Position numbers and translations under genes: made by a program. The notes under the pieces were generated by a model, which was given only the letters and a program-made list of their open reading frames with translations, made no database searches and had not been told where the DNA came from. This document shows, one piece after another, positions 25,552 to 32,605 of a DNA stretch of 64,000 bases; position 1 is the stretch's first letter; each line of letters starts with the position of its first letter. This DNA is from DATJMJ01 sp035503915. Lineage in GTDB: Bacteria > Actinomycetota > Acidimicrobiia > Acidimicrobiales > Palsa-688. The stretch covers positions 1-64,000 of the forward strand of contig DATJSU010000010.1 in assembly GCA_035503915.1 (NCBI GenBank), in the 5' to 3' direction.

Positions 25552-26942
25552 CGATAAGTCAGCAACCTGCTGGCGGTCCTCCCCTTCAGGGCCCTGAGGG
25601 CTCTCCCAACGGCGGCTCCTTCGTGACCGGCCCCGCTCCGGCGCCTACCGCCGTCGCCGCCCCCGACGCGCATGAGCTCGAGGAGCCTGCCGCCGCGGAG
25701 GTAGCCATAGCCGCCGCGCCAGAGATCGTCGCCGACACTCTTGGCCAGTACGTAAGGGCCTGGTGGCGCAGGGTGCGCTCCGGCGACAGTGGTGTGCTGC
25801 CCGTCGTCGTGGCGCTGGTCCTGATCGTGGTTGTCTTCCAGATCAAGGAACCGAAGTACCTCTCTGCCGGTAACCTCGTCAACCTCTTCAACCAGCTGGT
25901 CGTCTTCGCGCTCTTTGCCATGGCCGAGGTCTTCGTCCTCCTCTTGGGCGAGATCGACCTGTCCGTCGTCTACAACGCGGGCATCGGCGCCGGCCTGATG
26001 GCGGCCCTGGTCGCTCCCCCGTACAACTTGCCCTGGTGGATTTGCATCCTGATCGGTGTCGCTACGACGACAGTGATCGGCTTGGTGCTGGGCACCCTCA
26101 TCACACGGCTGCGGCTGCCGGCGTTCATCGTCACCCTTGCTGCGTTCCTGGGCCTCGAGGGCGTGATGCTCTGGATGTTCGACCGCTTCACGGTCGCCGT
26201 CGGGGGCGTGATCAGCATCTCGAACCGCGTGTTCACAGACCTTGTCGCCGGCAACCTCACGCCCCTGGCGAGCTGGGTGACCATGGCCGTCCTCGTGGCC
26301 GCTTTTGGGACCTACAGCGTGGTCCGCAGCATCCGCCGGCGCGCCTCGGGCCTGGTCACCGCCCCCATGGGCCTCATCCTGCTCAAGGCCGTGGCCGTAG
26401 CCGTGGCTGGGGTCGTCGTCGTCGCGATCTGCAACGTCAACCGGGGCTCGTCCGCAGTAGCCAACCGGGGCGTGCCATGGTCGATCCCCATACTGCTTGC
26501 CATTTTTGCCGCCGCCACCCTCCTGCTTTCGCGGACCCGCTTTGGCCGTTACGTGTACGCCATCGGCGGCAACGCCGAGGCCGCCCGGCGCGCCGGCATC
26601 AACGTCCCGATGATCCGCACTGTGGCCTTCGGGTTGACGGGCTTGATGGCCGGCTTGGCGGGGATGATGTACCTGTCGTGGTTGGGGTCGATCTCGGTGG
26701 ACATCGACCCGAGCTACATGCTCTACGCGGTCGCTGCCGCCGTTATCGGAGGCACCAGCCTCTACGGTGGCCGGGGCAAAGCCCTCCACGGTGTCCTCGG
26801 TGGCCTGGTTATCGCCGCGGTCTACAACGGCATCGACCTCATGGAGCTCGGGGCCGAGTACGAGTACATGGTCGTCGCCTTGGTCCTGCTTGTCGCTATC
26901 ACCGTCGACTCCATTGCTCGCGGTGGTCAGAGGTCACGCTAG
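25548..26942 (+). CDS. Sugar ABC transporter permease, XylH/RbsC type
   Basis: A 464-residue permease with an unusually long Pro/Ala-rich cytoplasmic N-terminus (~75 residues) before about ten transmembrane helices. Family motifs: LLLGEIDLSVVYNAGIGA, GLVLGTLITRLRLPAFIVTLA, GGNAEAARRAGINV and AVIGGTSLYGGRGK, all typical of the BPD_transp_2 group. It would form the membrane channel of the importer encoded with the two preceding genes. The gene is last in the block and is followed by a convergent gene. Confidence 0.9.
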   Translation: MTISQQPAGGPPLQGPEGSPNGGSFVTGPAPAPTAVAAPDAHELEEPAAAEVAIAAAPEIVADTLGQYVRAWWRRVRSGDSGVLPVVVALVLIVVVFQIKEPKYLSAGNLVNLFNQLVVFALFAMAEVFVLLLGEIDLSVVYNAGIGAGLMAALVAPPYNLPWWICILIGVATTTVIGLVLGTLITRLRLPAFIVTLAAFLGLEGVMLWMFDRFTVAVGGVISISNRVFTDLVAGNLTPLASWVTMAVLVAAFGTYSVVRSIRRRASGLVTAPMGLILLKAVAVAVAGVVVVAICNVNRGSSAVANRGVPWSIPILLAIFAAATLLLSRTRFGRYVYAIGGNAEAARRAGINVPMIRTVAFGLTGLMAGLAGMMYLSWLGSISVDIDPSYMLYAVAAAVIGGTSLYGGRGKALHGVLGGLVIAAVYNGIDLMELGAEYEYMVVALVLLVAITVDSIARGGQRSR

Positions 26943-27004
26943 GACCTTTCCGCGTCCCGTGACAGGGGCAGAGGTCCAGGCAGGCGCCTGGCACCTCCGG
27001 CGGG

Positions 27005-28024
27005 TCAATTTCGGCCGGCTCCGCCTCCGGCTTCTTCGAGCGCGCGGGTGTAGATGTCGGCGAAGCGGTCCCAGATCTCGTTTGCCTCGACGTCAACTTG
27101 CTGCCGGCTCGGATCCGCGTCGAACCACTTGACAGTTTCCCCGATCCCTTGAGCGAAAGGCACCCGCGCTTGGAACCCGGGGACGAGCTTGCGGATCTTC
27201 GAGTTGTCGAAGACGGCGCAATGCGATTTATCTCCCCATAGGCTCGTCCACTCTGCTTCGTCCCGCCACCTCAGGGCGTCAGTGGGCACGTGCAGCAGGT
27301 TGGGCCTTGTGCCCGCCGCCTGCGCTAATAGCTCGTAGATCTGGTTCCAGCTGAGGGCCTCGTCCGAGGTGATGTGGAAGGCCTCGCCAAGAGCGCCGGG
27401 GTGGCCGAGCACCCCCAAAAAGCCCCGTGCGAAGTCAGAGTTGTGCGTCACGGTCCAGATCGAGGTCCCATCCCCGGGGACGAGCACCGGTGAGCCGCGG
27501 CGCATCCGGTCAATGATCGTGTAAGGCTTGGACCAGCTGCCAAAGGCAACCGGCACCTGCGAAGGGCCGTAGGTATGCGAAGGACGCACAACAGTCCAAG
27601 GCATTTCGCTTTGGGCCCCAAGCAGCCGTTCGCAAGCGATCTTGTCGCGCGAGTACTGCCAGAATGGGTTCTCGAGCGGTGTTTTTTCGGTGATCAACCA
27701 GTTTTGAGGGGGTTTTTGGTACGCGCTCGCCGAGCTGATGAACACGTACTGGCCAGCCCTGCCGGCGAAAACCTCGAGGTCCTGGCTTATGTGCTCTGGA
27801 GTGAAAGCAAGCCACTGGACAACGACGTCCCAGGTGAGGTCAGCAATGGCACGGCGGACCTCTGCTTTGTCACGGATATCGGCCTGCAGATGGTGGACCT
27901 GGGGCGGAGCTGGGAGAGGAGACCGGCCACGGTTGAGGTGCCACAGACCGTGACCGGCTTCGATCACGGCAGGCGTGCACGCTGAGCTGATAATGCCCGT
28001 GCCGCCGATGAAAAGGACTTTCAC
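27005..28024 (-). CDS. NAD-dependent epimerase/dehydratase-family protein (extended SDR)
   Basis: A 339-residue extended short-chain dehydrogenase. The N-terminal Rossmann motif is LFIGGTGIISSAC, a slightly altered GxxGxxG. SSASAYQ and a downstream YSRDK supply the Ser-Tyr-Lys catalytic set, and RPSHTYGPSQ is typical of sugar-nucleotide epimerase relatives and their 'reductase' subgroup. It overlaps the LacI-type regulator gene by four bases and is therefore co-regulated with it. A sugar or sugar-derived substrate is likely; the reaction is unknown. Confidence 0.82.
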   Translation of the reverse strand: MKVLFIGGTGIISSACTPAVIEAGHGLWHLNRGRSPLPAPPQVHHLQADIRDKAEVRRAIADLTWDVVVQWLAFTPEHISQDLEVFAGRAGQYVFISSASAYQKPPQNWLITEKTPLENPFWQYSRDKIACERLLGAQSEMPWTVVRPSHTYGPSQVPVAFGSWSKPYTIIDRMRRGSPVLVPGDGTSIWTVTHNSDFARGFLGVLGHPGALGEAFHITSDEALSWNQIYELLAQAAGTRPNLLHVPTDALRWRDEAEWTSLWGDKSHCAVFDNSKIRKLVPGFQARVPFAQGIGETVKWFDADPSRQQVDVEANEIWDRFADIYTRALEEAGGGAGRN

Positions 28025-29085
28025 GCTGACTCCCTCTGGACGAACGTGGTCGGGAAAAGAACGTGACGGGGCTCGGAAGCTCTTCCCTCGATGAGGTCAT
28101 CGAGGATGCGCAACGCCCCGAGAGCTATTTCCTCGAGCGGGTGGTGGACAGTGGTCAAGGGCGGCTCCGCCGTGACCGCGATCTCGGAGTCGTCGAACCC
28201 AGCGACCGCGACGTCTTCAGGGACCCGCCGCCCCGCCTGGCGGAGAGCCGCCATCGCCCCGAGGGCCATCAGGTCGGAGGCCGCGAACAGTGCATCGATG
28301 TCGGGGTGGCGAGCGAGGAGCCGCTCGGCGCCTGCGCGGCCGCTTTGGAGGGACCAATCGGCTTCGGCTACGAGGCTCTCGTCGTAGCTGTCGCCGAGAG
28401 CCCGCCGGTAGCCAAGGTGCCGGGCGCGGCCGCCGCTCGTGTTGAGCGGCCCCGTGACCGTAGCTATGACCGAGTGGCCACGCCCTGTCAGGTAGTTCAC
28501 GACTTGACAAGCTGCGGACTCGTCGTCCACTGCGAGCCACGACAGCTCCTCCTCGTACTCCATCGGCCGCCCCACGACGACTACGGGCACCTGGCTCTTG
28601 GCGAGCCGGGCGAGCAAGGGTTCGTCGAGGTGAGGGAGCCCCAGCAGGACCCCGTCAACATGGCCCGCCGTCAGGTACTCGCCGATCGACAGCTCCTCTT
28701 CCCGGTCCTGAGCCGTGGTCACGAGCAAATGACGCCCCGCAGAACGCAGCTCACGACCGAAGGTCCTTGCAAAGAGGATGTAGTTGGGGTCCTGAAAAAG
28801 GTGGTCCTGGTGCTCGGAGATCACGAAGGCGACCGTGCCCGTCCGCCCTCCGGCGAGGTTCCTCGCGGCCTGGTTCACCGAGTAGCCGAGCTCGCGCATC
28901 GCTGCGTTGACGAGGGTAACGACCTGGGGCCGCACATGCTGGCCACCGTTTAATACCCGGGAAACCGTACCCCGCGAAACGCCTGCGAGGCGAGCGACGT
29001 CCTCAATCGTCGGGCGCTGGGCTGGGCGTCCGCGGTGGGCCTGGAGCGCCGGGCGGGCCGTCTCGTGCTCACCCGCTGTGGTCAT
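28021..29085 (-). CDS. LacI-family transcriptional repressor, CelR/CebR-like by its operator
   Basis: A 354-residue LacI-family protein. After a ~24-residue N-terminal extension, the helix-turn-helix and hinge read PTIEDVARLAGVSRGTVSRVLNGGQHVRP and NQAARNLAGGRTGTVAFV. The effector domain is complete (DGVLLGLPHL, DALFAASDLMALGA, VAVAGFDDSEIA). Two near-perfect CelR-type operators lie in the divergent promoter region. By analogy it should repress the binding-protein/permease/galactosidase operon and itself until a disaccharide-like inducer binds. The inducer is unknown. Confidence 0.88.
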   Translation of the reverse strand: MTTAGEHETARPALQAHRGRPAQRPTIEDVARLAGVSRGTVSRVLNGGQHVRPQVVTLVNAAMRELGYSVNQAARNLAGGRTGTVAFVISEHQDHLFQDPNYILFARTFGRELRSAGRHLLVTTAQDREEELSIGEYLTAGHVDGVLLGLPHLDEPLLARLAKSQVPVVVVGRPMEYEEELSWLAVDDESAACQVVNYLTGRGHSVIATVTGPLNTSGGRARHLGYRRALGDSYDESLVAEADWSLQSGRAGAERLLARHPDIDALFAASDLMALGAMAALRQAGRRVPEDVAVAGFDDSEIAVTAEPPLTTVHHPLEEIALGALRILDDLIEGRASEPRHVLFPTTFVQRESA

Positions 29086-29131
29086 GGCCGAATCATAGGA
29101 GAGGCGTGACGGCCCCTACTGGGAACCAGGC

Positions 29132-29145
29132 TGGGAGCGCTCACA
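29132..29145. promoter_or_regulatory. CelR/CebR-type operator, copy 1
   Basis: TGGGAGCGCTCACA differs at one position from the known CelR/CebR operator TGGGAGCGCTCCCA. It lies between the divergent LacI-type and binding-protein genes, about 50 bases from the regulator start. Confidence 0.75.
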
Positions 29146-29155
29146 ACGGTCTCAA

Positions 29156-29165
29156 AGCATATGCT
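29156..29165 (+). promoter_or_regulatory. Short palindrome overlapping a probable -10 element
   Basis: AGCATATGCT is a perfect 10-bp palindrome containing TATGCT, a fair -10 sequence, and lies between the two operators. No good -35 was found, so the promoter may depend on other elements. Position between the operators suits a repressible promoter. Confidence 0.35.
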
Positions 29166-29185
29166 ACGCTCCCGCGACGTGGGTT

Positions 29186-29199
29186 TGGGAACGCTCCCA
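29186..29199. promoter_or_regulatory. CelR/CebR-type operator, copy 2
   Basis: TGGGAACGCTCCCA differs at one position from the CelR/CebR operator consensus; flanking T and A extend the dyad (TTTGGGAACGCTCCCAAA). It lies about 100 bases ahead of the binding-protein start, 41 bases after the end of copy 1. Confidence 0.8.
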
Positions 29200-29301
29200 A
29201 ATGTGGGCGTGCCGGCCGCGGGCCAGCGTGCCTCCCGCACTTGGCGACGTCTCTGACGTCAACGGATGACCGGCACAGCGCCGGCTAAAGGAGGGGAAGG
29301 G

Positions 29302-30624
29302 ATGAAGTTGAACAGGCTCCTAACTGTGGGCGCTGCCGCCGCGACGTTGGTCGGTGCGCTCGCAGGTATCACTAGCACCGCCGGGGCTGCCTCCAAGACC
29401 ACGTTCACCTGGTGGACTTGGACGACAAACCCGCAAAAGGTGATCGCAAACTTCGAGAAGGCTTACCCGGACATCAGCATCCCCGCCCCGCCGGACTACG
29501 GCTCTGGTGGGACGTTCTACTCCAAACTGACTACCGCCCTCGCCGGGGGCGCGGGGCCATGCGTGACGCAGGTGGAGTATGACCACCTGCCGACTTACAT
29601 CGGCGCACACGACCTCGTGAACATCGCCCAGTACGTCGATTCTTACAAGATGGACTACCCTGCTTGGACCTGGGCGCAGGTCTCCGAAGGGTCGGCGGTC
29701 TATGCCGTCCCCGAGGACATTGGCCCCATGGGCCTCATGTACCAGCCCGGGGTCCTGAAGAAGTACAACCTCCCGGTCCCGGCTACTTGGGCCCAGTACG
29801 CTTCCGACGCCGTCGCCCTCCACAAGGCCGACCCCAACATGTACCTGAGCTACTTCGGCCCGAACGACGCCGATGAGCTCGAGTCTCTCTTCTGGCAGGC
29901 AGGCGGGTACCCGTACCAGCTCGAGCCAAACGGCACCTGGAAGGTCCAGGTCAACGGGCCAATCGAGCTCAAGGTCATGAACTTCTTCGGCAACCTCGTG
30001 AAAGAGGGCGCCCTGGCCGTTGACCCCGACTTCACCTCGGACTGGGGGCACCACATCGCTCAGGACCGCTACGCGGCGATGATCGGAGCTGGTTGGTCGC
30101 CAACCTACATGGTCGACGCCTACCTGCCAGCGGGCTCGACCCAGGAGTGGGCAGTCACACAGATGCCGCAGTGGACGCCCGGCGCGCACGCCGCTGCCAA
30201 CTGGGGCGGTTCGACGAACGCCGTCACCAAGGACTGTCCCTCGGCTGATGTAAAGGCGGCCGCGCTGTTTGCTGCTTTCATCAACACCTCCAAGAGCGGG
30301 TTGGCCATCGACGAGTCGCCTGCGACACCCGCCGGTGGTGGTCGAGGCCTCTTCCCGGCGGCGCTCGCCCGAGGCAGCGTGCCCGAGTTCAACGCACCTA
30401 TCCCGCACTTCCAGGGCAATATCAACGCCGAGTTCTCGACCTACGCCGAGCAAGTGCCCGTGAAGTTCGAGTGGAGCCCTTGGGACAACGAGTTCGGCAA
30501 CTTCGTGATCACGGAGATGGACAAGGCGGCCGCAGGCAAGGAGAGCTGGACGGCCGTGCTCAACAACACGCAAAGCGAACTTGTCTCGTACGCCAAGTCT
30601 GCCGGATATTCCGTAGAGGGCTGA
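29302..30624 (+). CDS. Carbohydrate ABC transporter substrate-binding protein, family 1 type
   Basis: A 440-residue extracellular solute-binding protein of the CUT1 group. Signal peptide of about 30 residues (LLTVGAAAATLVGALAGITSTAGAA) with no lipobox cysteine. The mature part starts TFTWWTWTTNPQKVIANFEKAYP, a standard family opening, with FYSKLTTALAGGAGP and YAVPEDIGPMGLMYQPGVLKKYNLPVPATW in the expected order. ATG 29302 follows AAAGGAGGGG. It would deliver a sugar, probably a beta-galactoside judging from the downstream hydrolases, to the two permeases. No ATPase gene is in the operon; a shared MsiK-type ATPase elsewhere is likely. Confidence 0.88.
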   Translation: MKLNRLLTVGAAAATLVGALAGITSTAGAASKTTFTWWTWTTNPQKVIANFEKAYPDISIPAPPDYGSGGTFYSKLTTALAGGAGPCVTQVEYDHLPTYIGAHDLVNIAQYVDSYKMDYPAWTWAQVSEGSAVYAVPEDIGPMGLMYQPGVLKKYNLPVPATWAQYASDAVALHKADPNMYLSYFGPNDADELESLFWQAGGYPYQLEPNGTWKVQVNGPIELKVMNFFGNLVKEGALAVDPDFTSDWGHHIAQDRYAAMIGAGWSPTYMVDAYLPAGSTQEWAVTQMPQWTPGAHAAANWGGSTNAVTKDCPSADVKAAALFAAFINTSKSGLAIDESPATPAGGGRGLFPAALARGSVPEFNAPIPHFQGNINAEFSTYAEQVPVKFEWSPWDNEFGNFVITEMDKAAAGKESWTAVLNNTQSELVSYAKSAGYSVEG

Positions 30625-30638
30625 CCGAGCAGTAAAAA

Positions 30639-30672
30639 GAGGCGGGAGAGCGGAACGTCGCTTTCCCGCCTC
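30639..30672 (+). other. Strong RNA hairpin between binding-protein and permease genes
   Basis: A 14-bp stem (30639-30652 with 30659-30672, one G-U pair) around a six-base loop, starting 14 bases after the binding-protein stop. It has A residues before it but no T-run after it. As with the hairpin at 24567, it likely reduces permease expression relative to the binding protein and protects the upstream mRNA from decay. Confidence 0.65.
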
Positions 30673-30713
30673 GGCCCGGGCAGAGCTGAGGCGAGCCAAC
30701 AAGGGGGTTGCGC

Positions 30714-31688
30714 GTGACAACTAATACCGCCGGCGGGACGACGGCCCTTCCGGTGCCGCTGCTCGCGGCGAGCGTGAGCCCGCGTCCGCAGCGCCCGCTG
30801 AAGACGGCTCAGGGCCGCTCGGGGCTCCTGATGACGAGCCCCTTCCTCATCCTCTTCGCCCTGTTTTTTGTTGCGCCCCTCATCTATTCGGTGATCCTGA
30901 GCCTCCGGTCGCCGCTAACCAATGCTTATACGGGGCTGCTCAATTACCGGACCGTCTTTGCCGAGGGACAGTACTGGAGCGGCGTCATAAGGATGGCGTA
31001 CTTCGGCGCGATCCAAGTGAGCGTGATGATCGGGCTCGCGATCCTCATCGCCCTCTTCCTCGACGGCCCTTACTGTCGCGGGAGGCGCTTTTTTGCGCTG
31101 GTCTATTTCATGCCCTTCGCGGTCCCAGGGGTCATCGCCGCCATCATGTGGGGCTTCCTTCTCACGCCTGACCTCGACAGCGCCCTCAAGGTGCCTCACT
31201 ACCTCGGCCTCGCCAACGGGGCGGTAACGCCTCTCGACTACAGGCTGAGCCTCTATGCGATCATGCTCATCGTGACATGGGAGTTCACCGGCTACAACAT
31301 GACGCTCCTTCTCACGAGCCTGACCAACGTGCCCCATCAGGTGCTCGAGGCCGCAAAAGTGGACGGCTGCAGCGAGTTTGCAATTGCTGCCAGGATCAAG
31401 CTCCCTCTCATCCGCCGGACGGTCATTTTTACCATCATCCTGTCCATTATCGGTAGCCTTCAGCTCTTTACCGAACCGGTGATCCTCAACGACATCGCAA
31501 CGATCGGCAACAGCTTCACGCCGAACCAGATCATCTACAACACGGCTTTCTCGTTTGGCAACGAACAGCTGGCTGCCGCGCAGTCCGTTGTGCTCGCCGC
31601 GATAACCATCCTCGCTACAGTCGTTTTTTATGGGCTGGTCAGGCGAAAGATGGACCCGTTCGCAGCGGGTAGGGGGGTCGTCAGATGA
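30714..31688 (+). CDS. Carbohydrate ABC transporter permease, MalF type
   Basis: About 324 residues with six predicted transmembrane helices after a Ser/Ala/Pro-rich N-terminus. The EAA loop reads VLEAAKVDGCSEFAIAARIKLPLI and matches the MalF/UgpA class (xxEAAxxDGAxxxxxFxxIxLP). GTG 30714 is preferred to TTG 30708 because AAGGGGG fits it better. It overlaps the next permease gene by four bases, forming the heterodimeric channel. Confidence 0.88.
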   Translation: MTTNTAGGTTALPVPLLAASVSPRPQRPLKTAQGRSGLLMTSPFLILFALFFVAPLIYSVILSLRSPLTNAYTGLLNYRTVFAEGQYWSGVIRMAYFGAIQVSVMIGLAILIALFLDGPYCRGRRFFALVYFMPFAVPGVIAAIMWGFLLTPDLDSALKVPHYLGLANGAVTPLDYRLSLYAIMLIVTWEFTGYNMTLLLTSLTNVPHQVLEAAKVDGCSEFAIAARIKLPLIRRTVIFTIILSIIGSLQLFTEPVILNDIATIGNSFTPNQIIYNTAFSFGNEQLAAAQSVVLAAITILATVVFYGLVRRKMDPFAAGRGVVR

Positions 31689-32605
31689 GCGCCGTCACTT
31701 TCTCGCGCACGCGCTCCAAGGCGCCCGCCTACCTGGGCTCGGGCAGCCGCCTCGCGAGGCGGATGAAGACCACCGCCGGCACGGCGGCGCTCATTGTCGC
31801 CGCCGTCTATGTAATAGCGCCGATCTACTGGCTCATCGTCGCCTCTTCGAAAAACATTGCTCAGCTCTTCTCGACCGCTACGTTCCTGCCGCCAACGCAC
31901 TTGTCGTGGGTATCCAACCTGAAGTCGCTCTTTACGTACGAGGGCGGTGATTTTAGCTGGTGGTTCCTCAACTCGGTCATCTACGCGACCTGCACGGCCG
32001 CCCTTGCGACGTCGGTTTCTACCCTCGCTGGCTATGGTCTGGCGAAATACCACTTCGGTGCACGCAGGACGGTATTTGGGCTTGTCGTCGGGTCCCTCAT
32101 GGTGCCTGCGACGGCGCTCGTGGTACCGCTCTTTCTCCTCGAGCACGATGTCCACCTCACCAACACCTACCAAGGCGTCATCTTGCCTCTCATGGTCTAC
32201 CCCTTCGGCGTGTACTTCATGTCGATCTTCGCGGCCGATGCAGTCCCGGACACCTTGATCGACTCTTGCCGCATCGACGGCGCGAGCGAGCTGCACGCCT
32301 TCTGGAAGGTAGGGCGCCCGATCCTCATGCCGGGGATGGTCACACTGTTCCTGCTCTCTTTCATCGGCACTTGGAACAACTACTTCCTGCCCCTGGTCCT
32401 ACTTGGCAGCGAAAACCGCTTCCCGCTCTCGGTCGGGCTATCGGCTTGGTCGAGTGACCTCATGCTCGCTGGGGCGGGCCAACCCCTCTACCCCGAGGTG
32501 ATCCTCGGCTCGCTGATCTCTGTCCTCCCGATGCTGATCCTCTTCCCGTTCTTGCAGAAGTACGTCGCGCGGGGCCTCACTCTGGGGGCGATCGCCGGTG
32601 AGTGA
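31685..32605 (+). CDS. Carbohydrate ABC transporter permease, MalG type
   Basis: A 306-residue permease with six transmembrane helices and the EAA loop TLIDSCRIDGASELHAFWKVGRPIL-like sequence of the MalG class (written here as two parts, TLIDSCRIDGASE and LHAFWKVGRPIL). It pairs with the preceding MalF-type protein. Its end overlaps the GTG start of the GH42 gene by eight bases, so import and hydrolysis are translationally coupled. Confidence 0.88.
   Translation: MSAVTFSRTRSKAPAYLGSGSRLARRMKTTAGTAALIVAAVYVIAPIYWLIVASSKNIAQLFSTATFLPPTHLSWVSNLKSLFTYEGGDFSWWFLNSVIYATCTAALATSVSTLAGYGLAKYHFGARRTVFGLVVGSLMVPATALVVPLFLLEHDVHLTNTYQGVILPLMVYPFGVYFMSIFAADAVPDTLIDSCRIDGASELHAFWKVGRPILMPGMVTLFLLSFIGTWNNYFLPLVLLGSENRFPLSVGLSAWSSDLMLAGAGQPLYPEVILGSLISVLPMLILFPFLQKYVARGLTLGAIAGE

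Noticed and set aside
25338..26789. A 483-codon minus-strand ORF opposite the sugar permease
   Set aside because: It is a shadow frame: His/Asp/Gly-rich low-complexity sequence opposite a well-defined XylH-type permease.
29320..30720. A 466-codon minus-strand ORF opposite the binding-protein gene
   Set aside because: Antisense shadow with no family motif; the plus-strand gene has signal peptide, ribosome site and clear homology.
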